DNA from: Bog-473 sp963745175
Lineage (GTDB): Bacteria > Actinomycetota > Acidimicrobiia > Acidimicrobiales > RAAP-2
NCBI GenBank assembly: GCA_963745175.1
Contig: CAVUWK010000008.1
Coordinates: forward strand, 245,569-309,568
DNA length: 64,000 nucleotides
Reading direction: 5' to 3'
In this document: positions 20,022 through 29,405 of the stretch, piece by piece
How positions within the stretch are numbered: the first letter of the stretch is position 1
Layout: each line of letters opens with the position of its first letter
The notes under the pieces: model-generated
Seen by the model: the letters and a program-made list of their open reading frames with translations, nothing else
What the model was told of the DNA's origin: nothing
Databases searched by the model: none
Position numbers and translations under genes: made by a program

Positions 20022-21792
20022 ATGACTTTCACCTCAATCAGAAGAGTGGTCCTGCTCGGCGTGTTGTTCCCGCTGGTCGGCATCTCCATGACGTTCGGTC
20101 TCAGCTCGGCGCTGCGCTCGGCGGGAGCGACGACGGCGACGACGGCGACACCGGGGACCACTTCGTGGACGCCCGTGTTCGACCACGACTTTCCGGACCC
20201 GACAATCCTCGTCGATGGGACGAGCTCCTACGCCTATTCGACACAGGTGGACCTTCTGGACACACCGGGGATCACGTCCAATGGTCCCTCTGACTGGGCC
20301 GGCTACTGGGACGCGATGCCGGGAATCCCGAGTTGGGCGACTTTTGGGTCCACCTGGGCACCGTCAGTGGCCGCAAACGCTGCCGGCAATTTCGTGGAGT
20401 TCTACGCGGCGTCGGACACAGAGCTGGGGACACATTGCATCGGCCGTGCCGTGTCGACCGCTCCGACGGGACCTTTCGTCGACTCGAGCAGTGCGCCGTT
20501 CTGGTGCGACCCGTCTCTCGGCGGCTCCATCGACCCGAGCGTTTTCACCGACGGGTCGGGACAGCACTATTTGCTCTGGAAGAGCGACGGGAACTCCATC
20601 GGACAACCGAGCCACATCTGGTCCGCGCCGATCGACCCGAACCTCGATGCGCTGACAGGCAGCCCGGTGGCCCTGCTCACCAACGATCAAGCGTGGCAGA
20701 AGGGTGTGGTCGAGAACCCCAACATGGTCGAAGTAGACGGCTCCTATCATCTCTTCTACAGCGGCGGCCCCTACTTCACGGCCTCGTACGCCATTGGAAT
20801 AGCTGATTGCGCCTCTCCATCGGGGCCGTGCACCGACGGTCCCGACAATCCGGTTCTCACGACCGCTCCCGGTATGGCGGGACCCGGAGGCGCGGATACT
20901 TTCGTCAGTCCTTCCGGGCAGCTCATGGTGGCGTTCGCCGCATGGCCCGGAGCGATCGGCAACTCCAACGGGGGCTACCGGGCTCTGTATCTTGCCACCC
21001 TCAGCTTCAACGGGGATGCTCCGATCATCGCTCCGGCCAACGCGGAGTTGGCCGTGGGCGGTATGGCACCGACTCCAGACGGAGGTGGCTACTGGCTCGT
21101 GGGCAATGACGGCGGCGTCTTCTCGTTCGGTGATGCGCGGTTCTTCGGATCGATGGGAGGAAAAACTCTCAATCGACCGATCCTGGCAATGGCAGCAACC
21201 TCCGACAATGGTGGCGACTGGCTGGTGGCCTCCGACGGCGGGATCTTCTCGTTCGGTGACGCCGCGTTCTTCGGCTCGACCGGGGGCATGCATCTCAACG
21301 AGCCGATTGTGGGGATGGCGTCGACTCCCGACGGAGGCGGCTACTGGCTGGTGGCCTCCGACGGCGGGATCTTCTCGTTCGGTGACGCCGCGTTTCTTCG
21401 GCTCGACCGGGGGCATGCACCTGAACGAGCCGATTGTGGGGATGGCGTCGACTCCCGACGGAGGCGGCTACTGGCTGGTGGCCTCCGACGGCGGGATCTT
21501 CTCGTTCGGTGACGCGCGTTTCTTCGGCTCGACCGGGGGCATGCACCTCAACGAGCCGATTGTGGGGATGGCGTCGACTCCCGACGGAGGCGGCTACTGG
21601 CTGGTGGCCTCCGATGGCGGGATCTTCTCGTTCGGTGACGCGCGTTTCTTCGGCTCGACCGGGGGCATCCACCTCAACGACCCGATTGTGGGGATGGCGT
21701 CGACTCCGGCGGGAGGTGGCTACTGGCTGGTGGCCTCCGACGGCGGGATCTTCTCGTTCGGTGACGCTGTGTTCCATGGTTCGACAGGTTGA
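20022..21792 (+). CDS. Secreted GH43-like glycosidase with tandem C-terminal repeats, interrupted by one indel
   Basis: Signal-peptide-like N-terminus (RRVVLLGVLFPLVGISM), then a five-bladed-propeller-type glycoside hydrolase family 43 domain from about residue 50 to 330. The three residues expected for GH43 can be placed: general base Asp in FPDPTI, pKa-modulating Asp in SIDPSVF and acid Glu in VVENPNM. This predicts arabinan or xylan side-chain hydrolysis outside the cell. The C-terminal 250 residues are six repeats of about 42 residues (GGGYWLVASDGGIFSFGDA). An extra base near 21393, within repeat three, shifts the frame; the other frame continues the repeats to the stop at 21792. Restored length about 590 residues. 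Confidence 0.8.
21045..21790 (+). repeat. Six tandem 126-bp repeats in coding sequence
   Basis: The same position of each unit (GGAGGNGGCTACTGG or a variant) falls at 21081, about 21207, 21333, 21460, 21586 and 21712: spacings of 126, 126, 127, 126 and 126. Units three to six are nearly identical at DNA level; units one and two are diverged. Each encodes about 42 residues with GGGYWLV, SDGGIFSFGDA and FFGSTGG, probably blades of a beta-propeller-like or wall-binding region. The 127-base spacing marks the frameshift. Confidence 0.9.
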
Positions 21793-21921
21793 ACGTCAGC
21801 CCTGGCAGTTTCTGGATGTACTCGGTCGCGACGGCCGCAGCGGCCGAATGAGGTCCCTCCCTTGACTATGAGCAGGGATGCCCGATTTCGCTGGCTGTCC
21901 TTGACGCGCCAAAGTGCAGTT

Positions 21922-21971
21922 CTGACCTGAAAGCCTGAGGTCACCGGATCGACGCCGGTCCCGACCACCGG
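21922..21971 (+). repeat. tRNA-Phe 3'-half-like fragment, copy 2
   Basis: Contains GACCTGAAAG, CTGAGGTC, a perfect five-base T-arm-like stem ACCGG/CCGGT around ATCGACG, and CCCGACCACC. It also forms three consecutive small hairpins (GACCT/AGGTC, ACCGG/CCGGT, CCCG/CGGG). Same orientation as the other copies; no tRNA 5' half is present. Confidence 0.6.
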
Positions 21972-22034
21972 GAAGCACCCCGACAGGGCATACATCAAGT
22001 GGAACGGGGCATCAGCGCGGAGGCGACCTCTCTT

Positions 22035-22075
22035 CCATGAAGCGTGAGGTCGCTGGGTCGACACGTCTGGCCACG
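22035..22075 (+). repeat. tRNA-Phe 3'-half-like fragment, diverged copy
   Basis: Reads TGAAGCGTGAGGTCGC, then TGGGTCGA, then CGTCTGGCCACGA. The variable-loop-like AGGTC, T-loop-like GGTCGA and acceptor-like TGGCCAC match bacterial tRNA-Phe in order, but pairing is poor. It is only 63 bases downstream of copy 2. Confidence 0.4.
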
Positions 22076-22095
22076 AGACGAATGCCCTCGTCAGA

Positions 22096-22428
22096 GTGCC
22101 GACCAACATCTCGACTCAACCCTCGGCTACGGCGTGCCCTTTACGTGCCCTAAGGAAACAGGAACGGGATCCCAGTTCGACTACCTGCACCCTCTGTGCA
22201 CGAGAACTGGAGATCGTGGTCGGCGAAGTCATTTCTCAGCTCGGCCTCATCAACGAACCTGGAGCTCGTTGGTCCTTCAGCAACGGCAGCGGAAACGACC
22301 CATGCATCTGTGTTCTTCTGCAGCGAGGACGCTGGATAGTGGCGCACGAAGCTTCGCCGAGGAAGAACTCCGGCATTGAGCTGGATCGCAGGTCAGACTG
22401 CTTGTCTCATGAGCCGTCCGGATACTAA
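22096..22428 (+). CDS. Hypothetical ORF (110 aa), uncertain
   Basis: Frame opening at GTG 22096 and overlapping the first 20 bases of the hydrolase-cyclase gene. The middle section (EIVVGEVISQLGLINEPGAR, then WSFSNGSGNDPCICVLL, then RGRWIVAHEA) looks like real protein, with reasonable codon use; both ends look random. It may be a small gene or the remnant of one. No family recognised. Confidence 0.3.
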   Translation: MPTNISTQPSATACPLRALRKQERDPSSTTCTLCARELEIVVGEVISQLGLINEPGARWSFSNGSGNDPCICVLLQRGRWIVAHEASPRKNSGIELDRRSDCLSHEPSGY

Positions 22429-23743
22429 GTACGTGGCCGTCGGGGATGCTGACGTTGCCTACCAGGTCCTTGGAGAGGGACCCTCCGACCTCCTCTTCTT
22501 CGTCGGACTGGGCAGCAACGTCGAGATGGCATGGGAGGACCCAGAAATTGCCGACTTCCTGAGACGGCTGGCGTCGTTACGCCGCTTGATCCTTCTCGAT
22601 CGACGAGGCACGGGGGCATCTGACGGTGTTCCACGTAACGCGATACCAACATGGGAGGAATGGACAGAAGACATCGAGAGCGTCCTCAACGCGGTCGGGT
22701 CCGAGCAGACATCCATCCTCGCGACGGTCGATGCTGGCCCGATCGCGATCCTCTACGCCGCCGCACATCCCGAACGGGTCGATTCCCTGGTGCTGTGCAA
22801 TACCACTGCCCGATATCTGATCGCTGACGACTATCCGATCGGTTTCACACCTGAGGCGCTCGATTTGGTGATCGGGTTCCTCCGGACATCTTGGGGTACG
22901 CCGGAGTTCCTCTCGCTCGCTGGTGCAGCTGGCGCGGAAGATCCAATTCGCCGCGATGCCCTTGCGCGGCTCTTCCGGTCGTCGGTCACCCCGAGAACAG
23001 CGGCCGCACAGTACGACTACCTCCTTCGGAACCTCGATGTCCGCCCGGTGCTTCCGCTCCTCCGGATACCCACGCTGGTCCTGAGCGCCGACAATCCGAG
23101 CTTTCTGCCCATCGCTCATGGCCGTAATGTGGCCGAGCACATTGAGGGATCCAAGTTCGTCGCGCTACCGGGCGCCGATATGTTGATCTTCGGCCAGCGG
23201 GACTTGATCTTCGACGAAGTGGCCGAGTTCTTGACCGGCACGAGACCTGTAACCGACATCGACCGGGTGCTCGTCTCTGTGCTCTTCACCGATATCGTCG
23301 GATCAACCCAGCGGGCAGCCTCTTTGGGTGATCAACGATGGCGGTCTCTGTTGGATCGCCATGATCGAATTGTCCGCGAACAACTGCGCATCTTCCGAGG
23401 TCGGGAGGTCAACACGACAGGAGACGGCTTCGTCGCTTCATTCGATGGTCCGGCTCGAGCCATCCGCTGTGGCCAGGTAATCGTCGACGCCACCCGAGCC
23501 CTCGATATCGAACTGCGAGTGGGACTCCACACTGGTGAGTGTGAGGTGAGAGGCAACGATCTGGGTGGCCTCGCAGTTCACATCGCCTCTCGGATCGGTT
23601 CTGTAGCATCACCGAACGAGGTTCTTGTCTCGAGCACCGTCAAGGACCTCGTGGTTGGCTCGGGCATCGAATTTCTCGATCGCGGCGAACACGAACTAAA
23701 GGGCGTACCCGGAAGTTGGCGCCTGTTCCGTGTCGAAAACTGA
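22409..23743 (+). CDS. Alpha/beta hydrolase-class III adenylate cyclase fusion
   Basis: A 444-residue protein starting at ATG 22409 (MSRPDTKYVAVGDADVAYQV). Residues 1-275 form an alpha/beta-hydrolase fold, but the nucleophile elbow reads ATVDAGPIA, with Asp where the catalytic Ser normally is, so hydrolase activity is doubtful. Residues 285-444 are a class III nucleotide cyclase: LFTDIVGSTQRAA supplies the metal-binding Asp, NTTGDGFVASFDGPARA the second metal Asp, and GLHTGECEVR and GGLAVHIASRIG complete the fold. This architecture is known from mycobacterial adenylate cyclases. The hydrolase-like half probably senses a ligand. Predicted cytosolic product: cAMP. Confidence 0.9.
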   Translation: MSRPDTKYVAVGDADVAYQVLGEGPSDLLFFVGLGSNVEMAWEDPEIADFLRRLASLRRLILLDRRGTGASDGVPRNAIPTWEEWTEDIESVLNAVGSEQTSILATVDAGPIAILYAAAHPERVDSLVLCNTTARYLIADDYPIGFTPEALDLVIGFLRTSWGTPEFLSLAGAAGAEDPIRRDALARLFRSSVTPRTAAAQYDYLLRNLDVRPVLPLLRIPTLVLSADNPSFLPIAHGRNVAEHIEGSKFVALPGADMLIFGQRDLIFDEVAEFLTGTRPVTDIDRVLVSVLFTDIVGSTQRAASLGDQRWRSLLDRHDRIVREQLRIFRGREVNTTGDGFVASFDGPARAIRCGQVIVDATRALDIELRVGLHTGECEVRGNDLGGLAVHIASRIGSVASPNEVLVSSTVKDLVVGSGIEFLDRGEHELKGVPGSWRLFRVEN

Positions 23744-23864
23744 CTTGATCACTGACAACGGTCGGGCAATGCCTTGGTGCTCAAACTTCCGCGCCCTTGG
23801 CGTGCCTTAGTGGATGCGAAGAAGCGCAATAGCGTGGCGCAACAAGAGCGATTCAGTGCTCAGA

Positions 23865-23914
23865 TTCGACCTGAAATCGTGGGGGTCAACGGATCGACGC
23901 CAGTCCCGACCACC
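23865..23914 (+). repeat. tRNA-Phe 3'-half-like fragment, copy 3
   Basis: Contains TTCGACCTGAAATCG, GGGGTC, a T-arm-like stem (CGG-ATCGACG-CC) and CCCGACCACC, followed by CGGAAAGC as after copy 2. It lies between the cyclase gene and the permease gene. The stems are weaker than in copy 2. Confidence 0.55.
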
Positions 23915-24035
23915 GGAAAGCGCCCTGAACACGAGATACACCCGTCGCTCCGCCACGGAACATGACCTGGTGTGATCCGCTTGCTGGCCTGTAACGAATA
24001 GCTACGGTCGCGGTCATGGTCCAGTCGGCGCGACC

Positions 24036-25235
24036 ATGGGACCCGCCAAGGCCAGCTGGTCGAAACGGCACCCAATGAGGTTCGTCCACGCCATTTGGCA
24101 TGCACTTGCCGTGGCCGGTGGAATGACCTGGCAGATCCTTTGGTCCTTGATCTTCGGCTTTGGCCTCTCAGCGATCGTGCAGGCTCTGGTGCGCAAAAGC
24201 ACCGTCGAGCGAGCGTTGGGGCACGATTCGCCCGAAACGCTCGGAGTGGCGACCGGACTCGGCATCGCCAGCTCTTCGTGTTCCTACGCCGCGGTAGCGC
24301 TAGCCCGGTCGCTGTTTCGCAAGGGCGCAAACTTCACCGCCGCAATGGTGTTCGAGATCGCGTCGACGAACCTCGTCATCGAGCTCGGGATCATCATGGC
24401 CCTCTTGCTCGGCTGGCAGTTCACCGCGGCCGAGTTCGTCGGCGGGCCGATCATGATCGTTCTCATCGCCGTGCTCTTTCGACTGTTCCTGCGCCAGCGA
24501 CTGGTGGACACCGCCAAACGCCAAGCCGATCGAGGATTGGCCGGGTCGATGGAGGGCCATGCCGCTATGGACATGAGCGTGAAGGCAGAAGGGAGCCTCA
24601 GGTCTCGGCTGTCATCTGCCGAGGGCTTTACGTCGGTGTCTCACGGATTCGTGATGGAGTGGGCGGCCGTGCTGCGCGACATCGTGCTCGGGCTACTCAT
24701 CGCAGGGGCCCTCGCCGCCTGGGTACCCGACAGCTTCTGGCAGCACCTTTTCTTCACTGGACATCCGTCGCTGGCCAAAATCTGGGGTCCGATCCTTGGG
24801 CCCATCATCTCGATCGTCTCCTTCGTCTGCTCCATCGGGAACGTCCCGCTGGCTGCGGTGCTTTGGAATGGGGGGATCAGTTTCGGTGGGGTGATCAGCT
24901 TCATCTTCGCCGACCTGATCATCTTGCCCATCCTGGTCATCTACAAGAAGTACTACGGGACCAAGATGATGCTGTTCATCCTGGCCACCTTCTACGTGAC
25001 CATGGTGACAGCGGGCTACGCCGTTGAGCTGATCTTCGGTGCCGCCGGACTGATACCGACAACTCGCAATGCCACGGTGCTCAATCCGACTATCAGTTGG
25101 AACTACACGACCTACCTCAACATGGTCTTCATCGTGGCTGGCCTCGTGCTGGTGTGGCGGTTCTTCCGCACCGGTGGAGGCATGATGCTCAAGATGATGG
25201 GGGGAAGCCCTGAACCCGCGATGGGATCAATGTGA
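24036..25235 (+). CDS. Membrane permease of the ArsP/DUF318 type
   Basis: A 399-residue polytopic membrane protein with about eight or more hydrophobic segments arranged as two homologous halves separated by a hydrophilic loop (about residues 155-200). Each half has a Cys-bearing signature: SSSCSYAAVALARSLF in the first and VCSIGNVPLAAVLWNGG in the second, as in permeases of the family that includes ArsP, which exports trivalent organoarsenicals. Whether this protein moves an organoarsenical or another solute cannot be told. It has no arsenic-resistance neighbours. ATG 24075 (MRFVHAIWHAL) is an equally good start. Confidence 0.8.
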   Translation: MGPAKASWSKRHPMRFVHAIWHALAVAGGMTWQILWSLIFGFGLSAIVQALVRKSTVERALGHDSPETLGVATGLGIASSSCSYAAVALARSLFRKGANFTAAMVFEIASTNLVIELGIIMALLLGWQFTAAEFVGGPIMIVLIAVLFRLFLRQRLVDTAKRQADRGLAGSMEGHAAMDMSVKAEGSLRSRLSSAEGFTSVSHGFVMEWAAVLRDIVLGLLIAGALAAWVPDSFWQHLFFTGHPSLAKIWGPILGPIISIVSFVCSIGNVPLAAVLWNGGISFGGVISFIFADLIILPILVIYKKYYGTKMMLFILATFYVTMVTAGYAVELIFGAAGLIPTTRNATVLNPTISWNYTTYLNMVFIVAGLVLVWRFFRTGGGMMLKMMGGSPEPAMGSM

Positions 25236-25468
25236 TCTGCACGACTCAAACCTTCAGTCAACCTGATCCGATCGAAGGCGTTCGTACAAATGCGCGGACC
25301 TCGACCCTGGCATCCTCCTACGAGTCGCAATTCCTCAGGCTGTCCTCAGGTGAACCAAACTCCTCGGGAACGAGCAGGGTGCGGTCAAATCAGCCGAACG
25401 GGCGCCCAGGGAATCCCGCGAACCGCAGCGCTATGGTGAACAGCAGGCCCGTTTCGAGGAGGTTTCTC

Positions 25469-25864
25469 ATGCCCGAATTCCCGGGAGTGACCCATGTGGC
25501 CCTGACCGTTACCGATCTTGGTCGGAGTCGACCGTGGTACCAGAGTCTCTTCGGCTATCCGCCGGTCCTCGATGAAGACACTGGTCCGTTCCACCACGTC
25601 GTCTGGCTCCTTGGCAGCCAGACGCTGCTCGGCATCCATCAGTTCCCCGATCTGAACGGATCTGATCCGTTTGACGAGCGGCGGCTGGGTCTTGACCACT
25701 TGGCGTTCGTGTGTGCCAACCGGGCGGAGCTCGAGCAGTGGGAGTCCAAACTCAACGAGCTCGGGATCGACAACGGTGGAATTGTCGATGCCTCGTACGG
25801 TTCGGGCCTTTCCTTCCGCGACCCCGACAACATCGCCCTGGAGTTCTTCGCCCCGCCTGGGTAG
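25469..25864 (+). CDS. VOC-family (glyoxalase/dioxygenase-fold) protein
   Basis: A 131-residue single-domain protein of the vicinal oxygen chelate superfamily, starting at ATG 25469 behind GAGGAGG. The fold signature is clear: THVALTVTDLGRSRPWYQSLFG at the start, then LLGIHQF, then LGLDHLAFVCANR, and RDPDNIALEFFAPPG at the end. Possible metal ligands are His in THVAL, His in LDHLAF and Glu in LEFFAP. Reaction unknown; members act as glyoxalases, extradiol dioxygenases or resistance proteins. It appears monocistronic and converges with the lipoprotein gene. Confidence 0.88.
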   Translation: MPEFPGVTHVALTVTDLGRSRPWYQSLFGYPPVLDEDTGPFHHVVWLLGSQTLLGIHQFPDLNGSDPFDERRLGLDHLAFVCANRAELEQWESKLNELGIDNGGIVDASYGSGLSFRDPDNIALEFFAPPG

Positions 25865-25891
25865 GGATCACCGGGCCGCTTTCGGCGAACC

Positions 25892-27086
25892 TCAAGGTGT
25901 GGTGGTGAGAGGCTGCGGAGACGGTGGCAGACCCATGGTCGCGGCGTGGACCACGAGCTCCGAAGACGGCGGCACCAGGTCGAGTCCGTCCACGGCGTTG
26001 AGAAACCCCGGGGCTTCGCCCGGCTGACCACGAACCCCGTACTGCCAGACGATGGCATCGGTCTTGGGGTTGACGACGATGACCCGGTCGTTATGGTCGT
26101 CCGTCGCGATGATGTCGCCGTTGGGGAGGGACAGTGCCAGCGAAGGATGGTTGAGGGCGGTGTCCCCCGTGGGCCGGTACCGCCATAGGAGCCCGCCGAG
26201 TGCATCGAAGGTCTCGATCTGTCCCGGATCCGAGTAGTCCACCGTGAGGTAGGTCCCGGGGCTGACCTCGTTGCTGTCGGACGGGTAGGCGACGCCGGGA
26301 GGATGCCACGAGGCATAGATCCTCCCGGACAGGTCCATCTCGTCGACCCAGTCTCCGTTGATCTCGGTGACGAGGTAGTGGCCGTTGGCCATGGGAAACG
26401 CTCCGTTGGGGCTCCCGAATTGCGCCGGTGGTGCGTGCCGGCAGTCCTGAGAGGTCGTGCCGTAGATGTGGGATGGCACCAGGGTGCGCGGGGCAAACAA
26501 CAAGACACGGCAATTCTTGATGTCGGCCATGAGGACGTCACCGTTCGGGAGGACCAGCGCGTCGTCAGGGTTGGAGAGCTGGTTCGGGCCGTCACCCGGC
26601 ACACCCGGGTGTGCCGTAGCGCCACAGGATCTTGCGCGACGCCACGTCGATCACGGTGACCACCGAGTACTCCTCCTCCGTCACGATGATCTCCTTCCCG
26701 TCCGGAGTGAAGAAGGCATCGTCTGGGCTCTGCAACGAGATGCCGGGAGGAAGATCGCCCGGCTGCGGGAAGGTCCAGAGCGTGCGACCCTGGGGGTCGA
26801 CGACGATGAGGCGGTTGTTGCCTTCGTCCGCGAACAGGACAGGGCCCGGGAGCACGCTCGGGTCAGACCCGGGAGCCAAGTAACCCGTGCCCGTCCCCGG
26901 GTCGGGGAACAGCGTCGTCGTGGTCGTCGTTGTCGGCCTCTCGTGCGTTGCTGACGTTGGCGCGGCCAAGCGGGCCGGAGACCCACAGGAGGCCAGAGCA
27001 CCACTCAACGCAACCAGAGCGACGACGATGGCGAATGCGCCGGAGAAGGTACGCCGGACACCTCTCCTATCCCGCCGGCGAGCCAT
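25892..27086 (-). CDS. Secreted lipoprotein with beta-propeller-like repeats, interrupted by one indel
   Basis: Signal sequence followed by the lipobox LASC (Cys about residue 33), then a Thr-rich linker, then repeats of the pattern NNRLIVVDPQGRTLWTF, DDAFFTPDGKEIIV and IVWQYG, similar to NHL or arylsulfotransferase-like propellers. The first frame runs to WRYGTPG near 26605; removing one base in a GGG run gives VPGDGPNQLSNPDDALVLPN and the remainder to the stop at 25892. Restored length about 397 residues. It is probably an extracytoplasmic binding or sulfotransferase-like protein; no catalytic residue was identified. Confidence 0.75.
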
Positions 27087-27185
27087 GGTCCCCATGATGG
27101 TGCGCCGCAGACAGCTCGACCCACAAGCGTCGAGATGATTTTGGCTCTTCGCAGTGGACTACCCCCGTTCCCTATCGTTGGGCCG

Positions 27186-29390
27186 ATGTCCGCCGAAGCC
27201 CCGCTGCCGCCGTCGAACCTCTTTGCCAACCTGGTGGAGCGTCTCCGGGCGGGTGAGCCCCTCGACGAGCTGGTCGACGAACTCCTGGGCCACGTAACGC
27301 CCGTGGAGAGACTCGGGTTGCTCGATGGTGACATCCCCTTCTGGGACGGGATCGCCGACATGAACGTCAATGGCTACAACCGAACTCCGATTCCGATGGG
27401 GTGCGTCCAGAGGCTGGGCATCCCGGGACTGCTCTTCTCGGATGGCCCTCGGGGCGTGGTCATGGGGCACTCCACCGCTTTTCCGGTGTCCATGGCGCGG
27501 GGTGCGACGTGGGATCGTCAGCTCGAGGAGCGGGTTGGCACGGTGATCGGCCTCGAAGGGCGCGCCCAGGGCGCGAACTTCTTCGGGGGCGTCTGCATCA
27601 ACCTGCCCCGGCATCCGGCGTGGGGTCGCGTGCAGGAATCCTACGGTGAGGATCCGGTCCTCCTCGGCGAAATGGGGTCGGCCCTGGTCCGCGGCGTCCA
27701 GCCCAACATGATGGCGGTGGCCAAGCACTACGCGCTGAACTCCATGGAGAACGCCCGATTCACCGTGGACGTGACCGCCGCCGACCCCACGCTGCACGAG
27801 GTGTTCCTGGCCCACTTCCGCCAGGTGGTCGACGAGGGGGTCGACGGGATCATGACCGCGTACAACTCCGTCAACGGCGAATGGGCCGGGGAGAACGAGC
27901 ATCTCCTTGAAGACGTGCTGCGTGAAGAATGGGGATTCGAGGGCGTCACCGTCTCCGACTTCATCTGGGGCCTGCGTGACGCTGCCAAGTCCCTCCGGGC
28001 CGGGCTTGACGTTGAGGAGCCCTTCGCCCAGCAGCGCGCCCAGCATCTGCCCGAGGCGATCCGGAACGGCTCGGTGACCGATGACCATGTCGACCGCGCC
28101 GCCCGCCGTATCCTCGGCACCCAGCTGCGCTTCTCTGCCCGGCGCGACCACCGGGAGCCATCGACATCTGTGGTGTTCTCCGAGGGACATCGGGCCCTGG
28201 CCCGCGAGGTTGCCGGCCGAGCGATGGTCCTGCTCAAGAACGACCCCGTCCAGGGGCAGGCTCTGCTCCCCCTCTCGCCGGGGACATTGGGCCGCGTCGC
28301 GGTCATCGGGCGGCTGGCCGACGCCGCCAACACCGGCGACCACGGGTCTTCGGACGTCCGCTCGCCGGAGGTCGTCACGCCGCTCGCGGGTCTGCGCGCC
28401 GCTCTGCCAGGAGTGGAGATCAGGCATGTCTCGGCGGATGATCCGACGGCCGCGGCCGATTCAGCACGAGCGGCGGACTTCGCCGTCGTCGTCGTGGGAT
28501 ACACCGCCGAGGACGAGGGGGAGTACATCGGCTCAGAGGCCTTCGCCGACCCGCGGCTGCTCGCCACCTTTCCGCCGCTCGGCGACAATGCCGCCGCGCA
28601 GCACCTCGTTGAGGCACTCGAGAGCAACGGCGAAGGATCGATCGTCGGAGGACAGGGTGCCGGCGGCGACCGCCGAAGCCTGCGCCTTCGTGCCGTCGAC
28701 GCGGAGATCATCACCGCTGTGGCCGCCGCCAATCCCCGTACGGTCGTCGCCATCATCACTGGCGGAGCCGTCATCACCGAGGAATGGCGTGCTGCCGTGC
28801 CCGCCGTCCTCTTCAGTTGGTACGCCGGCTCCGAGGGTGGCCACGCCCTGGCCGATGTGCTGCTGGGGCATGTCGACGCGTCCGGGCGCCTGCCCTTCTC
28901 CATTCCGACCTCAGAAGAGCATCTGCCGTTCTTCGACCGCAATGCGAATGCCATCACCTACGACAAGTGGTTTGGTCAGCGCCTGCTCGATCGGGACGGC
29001 CATGCTGCCGCGTTCCCGCTCGGGTTCGGTCTGTCCTACACGGTCTTTGCCTTATCAGACCTCTCGGTCGACGGCCTCGTGGGCGATACCTTCGCAGCAG
29101 CCGTCACCGTCACGAACACCGGGCAACGCGCCGGCCGTCACGTCGTGCAGCTCTACGGGCGCCTCGAGGCCGGAGACGACTTCCCGAGCCGGGTGCTCCT
29201 CGGCTTCGGCAGCATCGCCCTGTCACCCCGAACCTCGGTCCGCCTTGATCTGACGGGGTCCACGCGGCCGCTCCAGCGCTGGACCGAAGACGGCTTCACG
29301 GCTGCCGCAACGTCCGTGGTGGTGGAGGCCTCCGCGTTCGCCGGCGACCCTCGTGCCCTGACCGTACCTGTCGCCTTCCACCTCTCCTGA
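27186..29390 (+). CDS. Glycoside hydrolase family 3 beta-glucosidase-like enzyme
   Basis: A 734-residue enzyme with the full GH3 layout: N-terminal barrel, alpha/beta sandwich and C-terminal fibronectin-III-like domain. KHYALNSMENARF carries the substrate-binding KH, and GVTVSDFIWG contains the expected nucleophile Asp of the SDW motif (here SDF). The C-terminal half shows VVVGYTAEDEGEY and GHALADVLLGHVDASGRLPF, typical of beta-glucosidases. No signal peptide is seen, so hydrolysis of imported beta-glucosides in the cytoplasm is likely. ATG 27186 was preferred over TTG/ATG codons upstream. The frame is intact. Confidence 0.92.
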   Translation: MSAEAPLPPSNLFANLVERLRAGEPLDELVDELLGHVTPVERLGLLDGDIPFWDGIADMNVNGYNRTPIPMGCVQRLGIPGLLFSDGPRGVVMGHSTAFPVSMARGATWDRQLEERVGTVIGLEGRAQGANFFGGVCINLPRHPAWGRVQESYGEDPVLLGEMGSALVRGVQPNMMAVAKHYALNSMENARFTVDVTAADPTLHEVFLAHFRQVVDEGVDGIMTAYNSVNGEWAGENEHLLEDVLREEWGFEGVTVSDFIWGLRDAAKSLRAGLDVEEPFAQQRAQHLPEAIRNGSVTDDHVDRAARRILGTQLRFSARRDHREPSTSVVFSEGHRALAREVAGRAMVLLKNDPVQGQALLPLSPGTLGRVAVIGRLADAANTGDHGSSDVRSPEVVTPLAGLRAALPGVEIRHVSADDPTAAADSARAADFAVVVVGYTAEDEGEYIGSEAFADPRLLATFPPLGDNAAAQHLVEALESNGEGSIVGGQGAGGDRRSLRLRAVDAEIITAVAAANPRTVVAIITGGAVITEEWRAAVPAVLFSWYAGSEGGHALADVLLGHVDASGRLPFSIPTSEEHLPFFDRNANAITYDKWFGQRLLDRDGHAAAFPLGFGLSYTVFALSDLSVDGLVGDTFAAAVTVTNTGQRAGRHVVQLYGRLEAGDDFPSRVLLGFGSIALSPRTSVRLDLTGSTRPLQRWTEDGFTAAATSVVVEASAFAGDPRALTVPVAFHLS

Positions 29391-29405
29391 CGAGGCGTCG
29401 CCGGG

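Noticed and set aside
21045..21790. CRISPR array
   Set aside because: Periodic repeats of 126 bases are coding, with no spacers and a sensible 42-residue protein repeat.
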